NCBI GenBank assembly: GCA_934647195.1
Contig: CAKUFD010000001.1
Coordinates: 1 to 64,000, forward strand
Reading direction: 5' to 3'
From: an uncultured Collinsella sp.
GTDB taxonomy: Bacteria > Actinomycetota > Coriobacteriia > Coriobacteriales > Coriobacteriaceae
Length of the DNA: 64,000 nt
How positions within the stretch are numbered: position 1 is the stretch's first letter; each line of letters opens with the position of its first letter. Of the stretch, positions 16,779-25,310 are shown in pieces. The position numbers and the translations under genes are program-made. Below the pieces are notes generated by a model. That model saw only the letters and a program-made list of their open reading frames with translations. It made no database searches and was not told where the DNA came from.

Positions 16779-17594
16779 ATGAACGCAAACCAGCAAGATA
16801 AACTCAACGCGCTCGCAGAGCACCTGCGCGCGCTCGGAACCGTTGCCGTGGGATTCTCGGGCGGCGTGGACAGCACCTTTCTGGCAGCCGTCTGCTCACG
16901 CGAGCTATCGCAGGCAAGCATGCTCATCCATCTCACCACCCCGCTGATCGGCACGCCGGAGCAAGCTTCGTTTGAAGCAAACGCATCGAGCTTTGGCCTC
17001 CCCGTTATCGAGCTGCACATCGACCCCCTTAATAACGACAACGTTGCTGCCAACCCGCGCAACCGCTGCTACCACTGCAAGCATGCCGCGTTTGGGGTGA
17101 TTATCCAAGCGGCACGCAAGCACGGTGCAGACACCGTGCTGGATGGCAGCAATGCCGACGATACGAACGACTATCGCCCAGGCATGCAGGCAGCTAAGGA
17201 ACTCGGCGTGCACTCGCCCCTCTTGGAGTGCGGGTGGCACAAAGAAGAGGAGCGCGAGCTGCTGCGCGAATGGGGCTACGACGTCTGGAACATGCCCGCC
17301 GGCGCCTGCCTGGCCACACGCGTTCCCTGCGGGGAACCCCTCACACACGAAAAGCTCGGTCTTATTCGCGCATGCGAAGACTGGTTGCATGTCCAAGGAT
17401 TTCGCCAAATCCGCGCTCGCCTACGTGCAGGCGAGCTGCAAATCCAAGCTGCGCCTGCCGATCTTCATCGTTTTGCACGAGAGACGGGCAATGTGCGCCT
17501 CTCCCAAGAAGCTCTCGACGCTTTCCGCGACTTTGGCGCAAAGGACATCAACCCTTCGGTCGCCCCTTATATCCATGGCAGCATGAACGGCTAG
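16779..17594 (+). CDS. larE: ATP-dependent sulfur transferase LarE
   Basis: 271 residues. The N-terminal PP-loop AVGFSGGVDSTFLAAV binds ATP, and the family motif NMPAGACLATRVPCGEPLT carries the Cys used as sacrificial sulfur source in the studied Lactobacillus enzyme. An extra CYHC pair in NPRNRCYHCKHA is seen. LarE adds sulfur to make the nickel-pincer nucleotide cofactor of lactate racemase-like enzymes. No larB, larC or larA is in the window, so its partners lie elsewhere or it acts on something else. The start at 16779 has an A-rich, weak ribosome site. Confidence 0.88.
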   Translation: MNANQQDKLNALAEHLRALGTVAVGFSGGVDSTFLAAVCSRELSQASMLIHLTTPLIGTPEQASFEANASSFGLPVIELHIDPLNNDNVAANPRNRCYHCKHAAFGVIIQAARKHGADTVLDGSNADDTNDYRPGMQAAKELGVHSPLLECGWHKEEERELLREWGYDVWNMPAGACLATRVPCGEPLTHEKLGLIRACEDWLHVQGFRQIRARLRAGELQIQAAPADLHRFARETGNVRLSQEALDAFRDFGAKDINPSVAPYIHGSMNG

Positions 17595-17642
17595 CGAATC
17601 TCGTCCCAGCAAACTGATACCATGCCGCCAAGGAGGAGATAT

Positions 17643-18440
17643 ATGGGACATCGTCCGCGACGCACGAGCCGCAACAACAATACGACGCAGCGCTTGGCAG
17701 CAATTATCGTCACTCTTGCCATCGCGATCGTCACCGGCAGCGCCGGGTCCTTTGGCGGATGCGCTCAACTTACTCAGCTGCTTCCGGAGGCGCTAACCCA
17801 GCGCCTCTCCAATGCCGCCTCGGTCTCGAGCCTGGGAGATATACCTGCCTACAGCGGCAACCCCATCGTCTACATCAATGCAAGCGAGACACATCCGCAA
17901 GGAGCACCCACGTTCACCTCGGAGGAAATCTCCCGAGCACAATCTGGCACGTTTACCGAGTTCTCTCGGCTCGATTACCTCGACCGCTGCGGAGCGGCCC
18001 TCGCCTGTCTGGGGCAAGAAACACTGCCCACCAAACCGCGCGAGAGCATCTCGCATGTTTATCCCAGCGGATGGGACCAGCGCAGCTACGACATTATCGA
18101 CGAGGGCGTTCTCTACAACCGCTGTCACCTGATTGCCTTCTCCCTTTGCGGAGAAAACGACAACGAACGAAACCTCATCACCGGCACGCGCGCCATGAAT
18201 GTCGACGGCATGAAGCCGCTCGAAGAGCAAACCGCGCGCTACATCGAACACACGCACAACCACGTGCTTTACCGCGTGACCCCACTTTTCGAAGAAGGGC
18301 AGCTCGTTGCCCACGGCGTACATATGGAAGCCTATTCGCTCGAAGACGATGGGGACGGCCTGAGCTTCAACGTCTATTGCTACAACAACCAACCGGGCGT
18401 TGCCATCGACTACACCACCGGGGCTAGCCGCGCGGCTTAA
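17643..18440 (+). CDS. Secreted or membrane-anchored DNA/RNA non-specific endonuclease
   Basis: 265 residues. An Arg/Asn-rich start is followed by a hydrophobic segment (about residues 19-40, AAIIVTLAIAIVTGSAG), a signal peptide or anchor. The nuclease domain has SIVYINASE-like strands, SHVYPSGWDQRSYDIIDEGVLY, the catalytic-region motif YNRCHLIAFSL and NLITGTRAMNVDGM, as in streptococcal DNases and related beta-beta-alpha-metal nucleases. The His of the RCHL motif would be the general base. The ATG at 17643 follows AAGGAGGAGATAT. Likely exported; degrading external nucleic acid is the inferred role. Confidence 0.85.
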   Translation: MGHRPRRTSRNNNTTQRLAAIIVTLAIAIVTGSAGSFGGCAQLTQLLPEALTQRLSNAASVSSLGDIPAYSGNPIVYINASETHPQGAPTFTSEEISRAQSGTFTEFSRLDYLDRCGAALACLGQETLPTKPRESISHVYPSGWDQRSYDIIDEGVLYNRCHLIAFSLCGENDNERNLITGTRAMNVDGMKPLEEQTARYIEHTHNHVLYRVTPLFEEGQLVAHGVHMEAYSLEDDGDGLSFNVYCYNNQPGVAIDYTTGASRAA

Positions 18441-18467
18441 GGCTTGTCGCGATACGCAAAAAGCGCG

Positions 18468-18494
18468 CCACCCGTCAAAGACAGATGGCGCGCT
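18468..18494 (-). terminator. Terminator of the surface protein gene
   Basis: Stem AGCGCGCCA/TGGCGCGCT with TTTTTGCG following on the reverse strand. It may also slow forward transcripts from the nuclease gene. Confidence 0.7.
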
Positions 18495-18536
18495 CTGCGC
18501 TTTATGGGCCTAGCAAACTACAGAAGGCAACGAGTC

Positions 18537-20504
18537 CTAGCCGCGACGACGCGTCACAACGCCAGCGCCGCAGACGGCAACAGCCGCAAGGACAAACGCG
18601 GCGGGAGCGGCGAGCGAAGCATCGCCCGTCTTGGGGAGGTCCTGCTTCGTGGTCTTGCCCGGCGTCTTGGGCTCGGTGGGCTCAACGGGCTTGGTGTAGG
18701 TGTTCGTGAACACGAGGGCCGAGGCAAGATCCTCGACGTCCTTGCCGTCGACACTGTAGGTCAACTTCACGTGGTCATCCTCAGGCGTAGCGGTGACAAT
18801 AACCTTCTTGACGGAAGCGTCGTAGGTCACGCCGGTCTTATTGCCCTTGGTCTCGGCCACGTCGAGCGTGTAGGAGAGCTTGTGGCTATCGGACTTCAGG
18901 ATGTCTTCGGCCGTAACGTCAAAGGCAGACTCGCCAAACGTGAAGGTGCCATCGGCAGCATTCTTGGCGCGGGAGATGACGTCGTCGTTCTGAGAGAGGG
19001 TGAACTCGAACTCGCCCTCGGCAAGCTCGGCGCCCTCGAGCACCTTGGTGCCAGAAATCTCTGCATGAGCAGCGGTTACGCCGTGGGCAGCCTTGAGGGC
19101 AACGGGCGTCTCGTAGGAGCCAGCTTCGACAGCATCGACATGCCACGGGGTATCGTCCGTCCAGTGCGCGCACCAGCGGGCGTCCTTGGAGTCGTCGAAC
19201 CAACCGGTGATCGCATCGCCGCAGCCGTTAAAGGCGGTAAGGGTATCGCCCTCGACCGTCTTGCCAAACGAGATCTTTGCGCCCTGCTCGGCGCACAGGT
19301 CGTCGCCGGCAAGAGCTGCATGGTTGTTGTCGATCTTTGCAGACGCAGGAAGCGAAAGGCTTGCGTTTGCGCGCACCATAACGCCGCCGCCCATCTGAGC
19401 CACGTCCTTCTTGGTAGAGCAGTTCTCCTGGGATGCATCGTTGCCGGTGATGGTGAGCTTGGCGCCCTCGGCGAACGTGGCCTGTGCGCCAGCGTCGAGG
19501 AAGAGGCCCGTGACCTTGTTCTCGGTGATGGAAACAGTGGAGGCAGCGTCGACATTGAGGGAAGCGTTCGCCTTCAACAAGCGCATGCCGGCGTTCCAGT
19601 AGCTCACGCCCTTGGTACCGGAAATCTGAACATTCGCGCTCGTGAACTCGCCTTTGCCGGTAAAGATGATTCCGGTAAGGCCATTGTTGTTGGCAGTAAC
19701 CGTAGATTTATCGATGGTGAGGTTGCCAGCAGAGAGACCATGACTGCCATTGCCGGAGAAATCGACGGTGGAACCATTCTTGATGTTGAAGTGAGAACCG
19801 TTCGAGCCATTGCCAGTCGAATTCACGACGTTAACCGTTGAATGATCAATTGTGGCGTAGAAGGTGCCGGTAAAGCCAGAACGATTATGTTCGGAGGTAT
19901 AGGTAGAGTCGCCCTCGATATTCACGTTGTAGCTGTTGCCGTCGCCACCATCCCACTCAAGAGCGTCCTGCGGATAGTTCTTGATAGTGAGGTTTGATCT
20001 ATTTTTCAAGTTGAGCTTGTTGTCGCCCGTGAAATAGATGGCGTGCGTGCCGCCCGCAGTTTTTGCGCCGTCCATAGTGAGTGAGGCATTATCAAGCGTA
20101 ATAGAGGCACCCCCGCTTGCGCTTACCGACATCCAGCCCCACTCAGCGTACGGCGTGGAACCAATGCCGGTCATGCTCGCGTTAACGTTCTTAAACGTCA
20201 GCGCCTTACCCCAAAGGGCAATGCCCTTGTCGGTGAACTCCAACGCGTGGCCATCACCATCAATGGTAAGGTCCTTGCTCAGGTTAAGGCCAGCGGTCTT
20301 GGCGTCGGCAAGCAGCGTAACCGTCTCACCGTTCTTTGCGGCGGCGACGGCCTCGTCAAACGTATTGTATTCGGTCTCGCCAATACGCGCCACGGCGCCG
20401 TCGGCATAGGCGCTCGGTGCCGCAGCCAGCGCACAAACGAGCGCCATGGCAAACATCGCCACCAGGCGCGCCGCGCGAGCGTGCATACTTCGTTTAAGCT
20501 CCAT
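18537..20504 (-). CDS. LPXTG-anchored surface protein with beta-helix and pilin-type domains
   Basis: 655 residues. Signal peptide 1-35 ends ALAAAPSAYADG. A short domain with YNTFDEAVAAAKNGETVTLL follows. Residues about 65-400 have many Asn/Gly/Ser-rich strands (LTIDGDGHALEF, SLTMDGAKTAGG, STVDFSGNGSHG) typical of a right-handed parallel beta-helix. Residues about 485-603 resemble a Spy0128/FctA-type pilin domain, starting ISGTKVLEGAELAEGEFEFT and ending VFTNTY. A Pro/Thr linker leads to the sortase signal LPKTGD at 623-628, a hydrophobic segment and RRRG. It should be cell-wall linked by a sortase not in this window. Adhesin or glycan-binding function is inferred. Confidence 0.88.
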   Translation of the reverse strand: MELKRSMHARAARLVAMFAMALVCALAAAPSAYADGAVARIGETEYNTFDEAVAAAKNGETVTLLADAKTAGLNLSKDLTIDGDGHALEFTDKGIALWGKALTFKNVNASMTGIGSTPYAEWGWMSVSASGGASITLDNASLTMDGAKTAGGTHAIYFTGDNKLNLKNRSNLTIKNYPQDALEWDGGDGNSYNVNIEGDSTYTSEHNRSGFTGTFYATIDHSTVNVVNSTGNGSNGSHFNIKNGSTVDFSGNGSHGLSAGNLTIDKSTVTANNNGLTGIIFTGKGEFTSANVQISGTKGVSYWNAGMRLLKANASLNVDAASTVSITENKVTGLFLDAGAQATFAEGAKLTITGNDASQENCSTKKDVAQMGGGVMVRANASLSLPASAKIDNNHAALAGDDLCAEQGAKISFGKTVEGDTLTAFNGCGDAITGWFDDSKDARWCAHWTDDTPWHVDAVEAGSYETPVALKAAHGVTAAHAEISGTKVLEGAELAEGEFEFTLSQNDDVISRAKNAADGTFTFGESAFDVTAEDILKSDSHKLSYTLDVAETKGNKTGVTYDASVKKVIVTATPEDDHVKLTYSVDGKDVEDLASALVFTNTYTKPVEPTEPKTPGKTTKQDLPKTGDASLAAPAAFVLAAVAVCGAGVVTRRRG

Positions 20505-20873
20505 TTTGTCCTCCCCATCGGCATTTCCCGGCTGTCCGCTCCAAACAGGGGCTCAGCAAACAGCCAGCTATATTCGTCGCGATAGTAGGAGGTTTTGAGA
20601 ATCATTTTAAGTGGGGTTGCATATGCCTCGTGCTCTACCAGGGCTTATTTTGCAAGAACCCCCTCCGATAAAAATTGGTCACTAAAAATAAATACAAGTA
20701 AAAGCTAAACGAAAATAGTAGCCCCCACCGATACAACAAAACCGCCCGTGCGCCATAGTGCGCACGGGCGGTTAGCAGCTTGATGGCACCCCCGGAAATG
20801 TTGAGCAACATTCCAGCAATTTCCGTCAACAAACTGTCAAAAATGCTCTCAAATTCGTAGGGGGAGTTGCACC
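20505..20873. other. AT-richer gap with hairpins
   Basis: It holds the leader of the surface protein gene, an AT-rich stretch around 20660-20735, the terminator at 20737-20771 and a second hairpin at 20794-20814 (GGAAATGTT/AACATTCC). The 65-codon reverse frame at 20635-20832 overlaps the terminator and has no family resemblance. No gene supported. Confidence 0.5.
20737..20771 (-). terminator. Terminator of the SDR gene
   Basis: A 12-bp perfect stem CCGCCCGTGCGC/GCGCACGGGCGG with TTTTGTTG after it on the reverse strand, about 100 bases beyond the stop. Confidence 0.8.
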
Positions 20874-21632
20874 TTAGAGCATTGCGCCAAAATCGCTTAC
20901 GAGAATCTGACCGGTAAGGGCGCGGGACTCGTCGCTTGCCAAGAACAGCGCGATGTTAGCCACATCCTCGGGCATGCAGGGCTGGGTCTGCAGATTGGAA
21001 TGTGCTGCCATGGCACCCATCATGTCGGGATCCATATCGGCGGCAGTGGTGCCGGCGACCATAGGGGTCACAATGGTGCCCGGGCAAATGGCGTTGCAGC
21101 GAATGCCCGTAGCCTGGAAGCGCAGAGCGGTATGCTTGGTCACGCCGATCACCGCGGCCTTGGTGGACACATAGACCGCGCCGCCGCAGCCCTTCTCGCC
21201 AGCGACGGATGCGATGTTCACGATGCTCGCACCCGCCTTCATGCGCTTGGTTGCCGCGCGCATGCAGCGCATGGTGCCTTTCTGGTTAGTCTCGATAATG
21301 CGGTCGAGGTCCTCGTCCGTAAAGCGATCGACCGGCTTGAGGCCACTTTCAAGAATGCCCGCGTTATTGACAAGGATGTCGATCTGGCCAAACTTCTCCT
21401 CGGCAGCAGCCATCATGCGCTCGGGATCTTCGGGCTTGGAGATATCGGTAGGAACGACGAGCGTCTCGCCGCCGGCAGCCTGAATCTCGGCAGAAACCTC
21501 TTCGAGCGCAGCCTCGCGACGCGCAGTCATAACAACCTTTGCGCCCTCGGCAGCAAACAGCTTGGCGATAGCAGCACCCACACCGGAATTTGCGCCAGTG
21601 ACAACAGCAACCTTGTTATCCAAACGGCCCAT
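20874..21632 (-). CDS. Short-chain dehydrogenase/reductase
   Basis: 252 residues, classical SDR. The NAD(P)-binding TGANSGVGAAIAKLF, NNAG in ILVNNAGILE, catalytic Ser in IVNIASVAG and YVSTK with the Tyr and Lys are present, along with the PG motif in NAICPGTIVTPM. The C-terminal LASDESRALTGQILVSDFGAML is family-like. Close to 3-oxoacyl-ACP reductase/glucose-dehydrogenase types; substrate not predictable. The ATG at 21632 is preceded by GAAGAGAGGAGC, favoured over the frame start at 21689. Confidence 0.9.
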   Translation of the reverse strand: MGRLDNKVAVVTGANSGVGAAIAKLFAAEGAKVVMTARREAALEEVSAEIQAAGGETLVVPTDISKPEDPERMMAAAEEKFGQIDILVNNAGILESGLKPVDRFTDEDLDRIIETNQKGTMRCMRAATKRMKAGASIVNIASVAGEKGCGGAVYVSTKAAVIGVTKHTALRFQATGIRCNAICPGTIVTPMVAGTTAADMDPDMMGAMAAHSNLQTQPCMPEDVANIALFLASDESRALTGQILVSDFGAML

Positions 21633-21907
21633 AATAGCTCCTCTCTTCGTGGCGACGCGTGAGGCCCATCCAGGCGTCGCAGCTAGCAAGCGTCAGAGTA
21701 GCGCACGAAAGCCTTCGCACGAGGAGCCCGTCGGCATCCGGGAGCACGTCAAACGGTAGGCGGCAGGCAGCAGGCAGCAGGATGTAAGGAGAGCCCAAGA
21801 GTGGTGCTCTCCTCACCAGGGCGACAGCAAAGAGGGCAGCCCTAACGTCGACCCTCCGCAAAAGGCGTTTTATATCTCTGAGAGAAGCGCATTGCTGGAT
21901 AAATCGC

Positions 21908-22399
21908 CTAGAGGCCGTTCCAGCAGGTACAATCCTCTAAAGCTCGGACAAAAGATTCAAGTCCCCGCGCATCATATGCGGAAAATCGGCCGAGCAGGGA
22001 GCTGTCGATGTCCAACACGGCAACCACACGGTCCTCACAGCGCAGGGGCACGACAACTTCGGATCGCGAGGCTGCGTCGCGAGCGATGTGCCCCAGGAAC
22101 GCATGCACATCGGGAACGAGCTGCGTCTTGCCCTCCGCTGCAGCGGTTCCGCACACACCGCGTCCAAACGGTATGCGCACGCAGGCGACCTTGCCCTGAA
22201 AAGGTCCCAAGCGCAGCTCCGGCGTCTCTTGACCTCGTGTGGCTTCGTCCACCACATAGAATCCCGCCCAGTTGATGTTATCCATAGCCTCAAAAAGGCA
22301 GGCCGAGGCATTGGACAGAACGGGCAACCAGTGATCGTCGGCCTGAGCCAGGGCCTCGATCTGCTGCGCGAGCAATTCGTAGTCTACGGGCGTATCCAT
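21908..22399 (-). CDS. GAF-domain free methionine-R-sulfoxide reductase homologue lacking one conserved Cys
   Basis: 163 residues, full length for the fRMsr/MsrC family, with NINWAGFYVV, LGPFQGKVACVRIPFGRGVCG, VPDVHAFLGHIARD and SRSEVVVPL. In E. coli MsrC the Cys residues are 84, 94 and 118. With an 11-residue offset these become Cys73, Cys83 and Arg107 here, so the third Cys (HIACD in the family) is Arg. The codon is CGC where TGC would give Cys, a one-base change. Activity may be lost or altered, or this could be a sequencing or strain-specific mutation. The start has GGGAGGCACTT upstream. Confidence 0.85.
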   Translation of the reverse strand: MDTPVDYELLAQQIEALAQADDHWLPVLSNASACLFEAMDNINWAGFYVVDEATRGQETPELRLGPFQGKVACVRIPFGRGVCGTAAAEGKTQLVPDVHAFLGHIARDAASRSEVVVPLRCEDRVVAVLDIDSSLLGRFSAYDARGLESFVRALEDCTCWNGL

Positions 22400-22548
22400 A
22401 AGTGCCTCCCGGGACGGGGCGATGATCTATCCTATCCGGCAATTGTAGCGGTCCATACCAAGATAAGCGGCACGCCGCTCGAATCCATCCTCATGCCGAG
22501 GGGTATCATTTTGGGGAAACCAACATTCGCATCCGCAGGAGGTGCCCC

Positions 22549-23514
22549 ATGAAGCAAAACCAGATTACGCCGCAAACAGGCGACCGCAAGCATATCGAGC
22601 CCGCCATTCCCACTGCCGAGCCAGTCCCACAGCCCGAGACGCAGTTGAGCCTTTCCGATTGGATCTGCGAACGTCGCCCACTGCAGATTGGACTTATCGT
22701 TCTTCTGATCGTTGCGGCCCTTGTCTCAGAGTTCGCGCTGCGCCCTCACTTTGAGCAGGTCGAAACCTGGGGAAGCACCATAGAGGTCATCGACGCCAAG
22801 AAGACCAACGTGTTGGCACTCACCACCTCGTCCCTTGCGCTCTCGGCCGCCATCACGGCCATCCCCGACGACACCGGCACCCCTGTAGCCGAGCAGCTCT
22901 CCCAGCTCGCCGGCAACCTGGGCATTGTGCTCGCAGTGCTCTATCTCGAGAAATATCTGCTCACAATCTTGAGCTTTCTCTCGCTTGGCGTGCTCATACC
23001 TATTGTCTGCGTGCTCTTTGCCATCTCGCTTGCCATCCATGGACGCCTGAGCACCAGCCGTGTACTGCGCGTCCTGGGCGTGCGCGCGCTCATCGTGGCC
23101 GTCATCGCCATCACGGTGGTGCCCGCAAGCGTATGGGTCACGCAGCGCGTCGATGAAACCTACCAGGTGAGCATCGCACAGGAGGAGGCCGAGGCAAAGG
23201 CCAAGGCGGAAGAAAAGGCCTCCAAGGAGAGCAAAGGCAAAAGCGAGCAGAAGAAGGAAGATAAGAGCTTCCTGGACCAGCTTGTCGATGGCGCAGCGCA
23301 GCTTGGCTCGGCCCTGTCGAGCGGCGTTCAGAGCCTGACCGACAGCGTAATCACACAGGCAACGAACCTGATTGAAGGCGCCATCGTGATGATCGTCACC
23401 TCATGCGTGATTCCGCTTTTGGTGCTCGCCGCCTTCCTTTGGATGGGGCACGCGCTGCTGGGCATCGACGTCTCCGCGCCCACCAACTACCTGGTGCACC
23501 GATTTAAGAAGTAG
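22549..23514 (+). CDS. Multi-pass membrane protein with a charged coiled-coil segment
   Basis: 321 residues. A Pro/Gln-rich cytoplasmic start precedes membrane helices at about 46-66, 124-165 and 178-205. A highly charged helix EEAEAKAKAEEKASKESKGK near residues 220-245 and an amphipathic stretch follow, then a final membrane segment around 280-306 (VMIVTSCVIPLLVLAAFLWM). The start has GCAGGAGGTGCCCC, a strong ribosome site. It is well conserved in coding character but I recognise no family. It stands alone between two reverse-strand genes. Confidence 0.75.
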   Translation: MKQNQITPQTGDRKHIEPAIPTAEPVPQPETQLSLSDWICERRPLQIGLIVLLIVAALVSEFALRPHFEQVETWGSTIEVIDAKKTNVLALTTSSLALSAAITAIPDDTGTPVAEQLSQLAGNLGIVLAVLYLEKYLLTILSFLSLGVLIPIVCVLFAISLAIHGRLSTSRVLRVLGVRALIVAVIAITVVPASVWVTQRVDETYQVSIAQEEAEAKAKAEEKASKESKGKSEQKKEDKSFLDQLVDGAAQLGSALSSGVQSLTDSVITQATNLIEGAIVMIVTSCVIPLLVLAAFLWMGHALLGIDVSAPTNYLVHRFKK

Positions 23515-23573
23515 GATGTCCCAAGATAAAAGCTACCGCCCAAGCCCGAACGAGCCCACCGCGCGCCCGGGCT

Positions 23574-23969
23574 TTATCGAACGTAGGATGTCTCGTCCAA
23601 CGTTTTTATAAGCTTTGAAAGCTTCTTGTCAAACGTGAGAACATCCCGACGCCCAGTATCGCTCTCGGCAGCCAGGACGCAGTCAACAAAATCAAAGGAG
23701 CTTGCCGAATATAGCGAAAGAGCCTCAATCGCCACGCTCTTCCTCCGACACGACGCCTCGTCGAGCAGAATGCACAAGCTCTCGTTAACGCGCTGGCGCG
23801 GAACATGATAGACGCCCTCCAACACATAAACGCATTCCGCCAGCACCTCGATTGTCACTTCGGCACCGCGAACAATCACTTGTTCAGCCTTTGTGGCTTG
23901 AGCCTCGATATCTTCCAAAAGGTAGCGCAACACGGCATTTGCATCCAACAAAGTCTGATCATCGAGCAT
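23574..23969 (-). CDS. PIN-domain toxin (VapC-like)
   Basis: 131 residues, normal for a VapC RNase. Acidic residues of the PIN site are visible: LLDANAVLRYLLED (Asp9), EVLAECVYVLEG, FDFVDCVLAAE and VLTFDKKLSKL. It would cleave RNA when released from its antitoxin. The frame runs to 24092 but the ATG at 23969 matches the family start. It overlaps the antitoxin stop by 11 bp, giving translational coupling. Confidence 0.85.
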   Translation of the reverse strand: MLDDQTLLDANAVLRYLLEDIEAQATKAEQVIVRGAEVTIEVLAECVYVLEGVYHVPRQRVNESLCILLDEASCRRKSVAIEALSLYSASSFDFVDCVLAAESDTGRRDVLTFDKKLSKLIKTLDETSYVR

Positions 23970-24237
23970 GCTTTGCCACCATTGCGCGAGCAAACGCTCC
24001 GCCCTCCTGCTCAAGCTTCTCTTCGTCTGCATACTCTGCCAGCAAGCCACGCGCATGAGCAGCCACGGCTCTTTCCCGCGGAACAGGCACAATAATCGCA
24101 GCGGGCCGACTATACCTCATGACCACAACAGGCTCGCCGGTTTGCTCAACACGACTTACCACGCTACTTAAGCTTGCCTTTACCTCTGCGAGACCAAGGT
24201 GCATAGCGTGGTCAGTATCGATTGCCGACATATCCAT
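23959..24237 (-). CDS. Phd/YefM-family antitoxin
   Basis: 92 residues. The N-terminal part LGLAEVKASLSSVVSRVEQTGEPVVVMRYSRPAAIIVP is the Phd/YefM DNA-binding fold. The C-terminal acidic helix EYADEEKLEQEGGAFARAM would wrap the toxin. It precedes and overlaps the PIN toxin gene. The 38-bp inverted repeat just upstream is a likely autoregulatory operator. Confidence 0.85.
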   Translation of the reverse strand: MDMSAIDTDHAMHLGLAEVKASLSSVVSRVEQTGEPVVVMRYSRPAAIIVPVPRERAVAAHARGLLAEYADEEKLEQEGGAFARAMVAKHAR

Positions 24238-24265
24238 GGGAGCCCCCTCTCGTCATCGTCATGAT

Positions 24266-24303
24266 ACCCTAAAGATGACCAAAATGTTGGTCATCTTTAG
24301 GGT
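24266..24303. promoter_or_regulatory. Perfect 17-bp-arm inverted repeat, probable TA operator
   Basis: ACCCTAAAGATGACCAA and TTGGTCATCTTTAGGGT flank a 4-bp centre. It lies about 28 bp upstream of the antitoxin start, between divergent genes, so a terminator is unlikely. A TATCAT directly beside it on the antitoxin side could be a -10 box. Confidence 0.7.
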
Positions 24304-24348
24304 GAAAAGCAAACCCGGCGCCAAGCATCACGCGGTACAATCGGTTCC

Positions 24349-25083
24349 ATGAAACCTATCGCGCACATTCATACCGACCTGCCGCAGAAATTTGGCATTC
24401 CTCGCAACAGCTTCCTGGCACCTCATCTGCAGGGCTCGATTGTTTTTGAACCCGAGTTTGCGCTGGATGCAGCCGTGGCGGGGCTCGACAGCTTTAGCCA
24501 CCTGTGGCTTATCTGGCAGTTTGAAAACGGCACACCGGGCGGTACCGCGGCAGATATCGCTGCCGACAGCGCAACCGCGAACAAAGCGGGCACCAACGAC
24601 AACTGGTCGCCAACGGTGCGGCCACCGCGCCTAGGCGGCACCGAGCGCGTGGGCGTTTTTGCCACGCGCAGCCCCTTTAGGCCTAATCCAATAGGCCTTA
24701 CCTGCGTAAAGATCGAGCGCATCGAGCATACCGAGCGCGGACCCATCATCCACGTACTTGGCGCAGACCTGCGTGACGGCACGCCGATTCTCGACATCAA
24801 GCCCTACATTCCCTTTGCCGATTGCCATGAAGATGCCAGCGGCGGCTGGATCGAAGACGCCCCGTGGCAGGAGTTGGAAGTCGAGTTTCCCGAAGAGTTG
24901 CAGCAGCGCATCGAGCCCGAGAAGCTCCCGGGACTCATAGAAGTCCTACGGCAAGATCCGCGTCGCGCCGGTAGCAAGCATGAACCGGAACGCATCTATC
25001 ACTTGGCCTACGCCGGATACGACGTAGCGTTTACCGTGGATGGGGCGCACCTTACCGTGGTCGGGATACGGACATCGGTCTAA
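24349..25083 (+). CDS. trmO: tRNA (N6-threonylcarbamoyladenosine(37)-N6)-methyltransferase TrmO
   Basis: 244 residues. The N-terminal TrmO/YaeB beta-barrel has HTDLPQKFGIPRNS, DSFSHLWLIWQF, VRPPRLGGTERVGVFATRSPFRPNPIGL and ADLRDGTPILDIKPYIPFAD; the SAM-binding residues are in the RSPFRPNPIG stretch. The C-terminal extension ends GYDVAFTVDGAHLTVVGI, as in the two-domain form. It methylates t6A37 in threonine tRNAs. Its stop overlaps the stop of the convergent small gene. Confidence 0.93.
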   Translation: MKPIAHIHTDLPQKFGIPRNSFLAPHLQGSIVFEPEFALDAAVAGLDSFSHLWLIWQFENGTPGGTAADIAADSATANKAGTNDNWSPTVRPPRLGGTERVGVFATRSPFRPNPIGLTCVKIERIEHTERGPIIHVLGADLRDGTPILDIKPYIPFADCHEDASGGWIEDAPWQELEVEFPEELQQRIEPEKLPGLIEVLRQDPRRAGSKHEPERIYHLAYAGYDVAFTVDGAHLTVVGIRTSV

Positions 25084-25310
25084 AGAAGTGCCGCGATCCA
25101 GGAAATCAAGGCACGAATCATCATGACGATGACCGACGCCAGTACAGAGGTCAGCAGCGCCCGAATGATGTCTGGCCCCAGGGGCTCAAGCTCCATATGG
25201 GAGAACTTCCTTTTCCGGTACAGCCGGGCGCCGAAGCACCAAATCAAGTTGAAAATCGTAAGACCAAAAAGAAGTTTTAAATACTCATAAAGGATGTCTG
25301 CAAACGGCAT
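25080..25310 (-). CDS. Small two-helix membrane protein
   Basis: 76 residues with two membrane segments (about 10-27, YLKLLFGLTIFNLIWCFG, and 52-74, LTSVLASVIVMMIRALISW) and a basic loop YRKRKFSHMELEP between. GAGAGGAGCGCTGAG precedes the ATG. No family recognised. It overlaps trmO by four bases at the 3' ends. Confidence 0.6.
   Translation of the reverse strand: MPFADILYEYLKLLFGLTIFNLIWCFGARLYRKRKFSHMELEPLGPDIIRALLTSVLASVIVMMIRALISWIAALL

Noticed and set aside
21788..21812. Hairpin GGAGAGC/GCTCTCC near 21.8 kb
   Set aside because: Short stem with no T-run on either strand; too weak to call a terminator.
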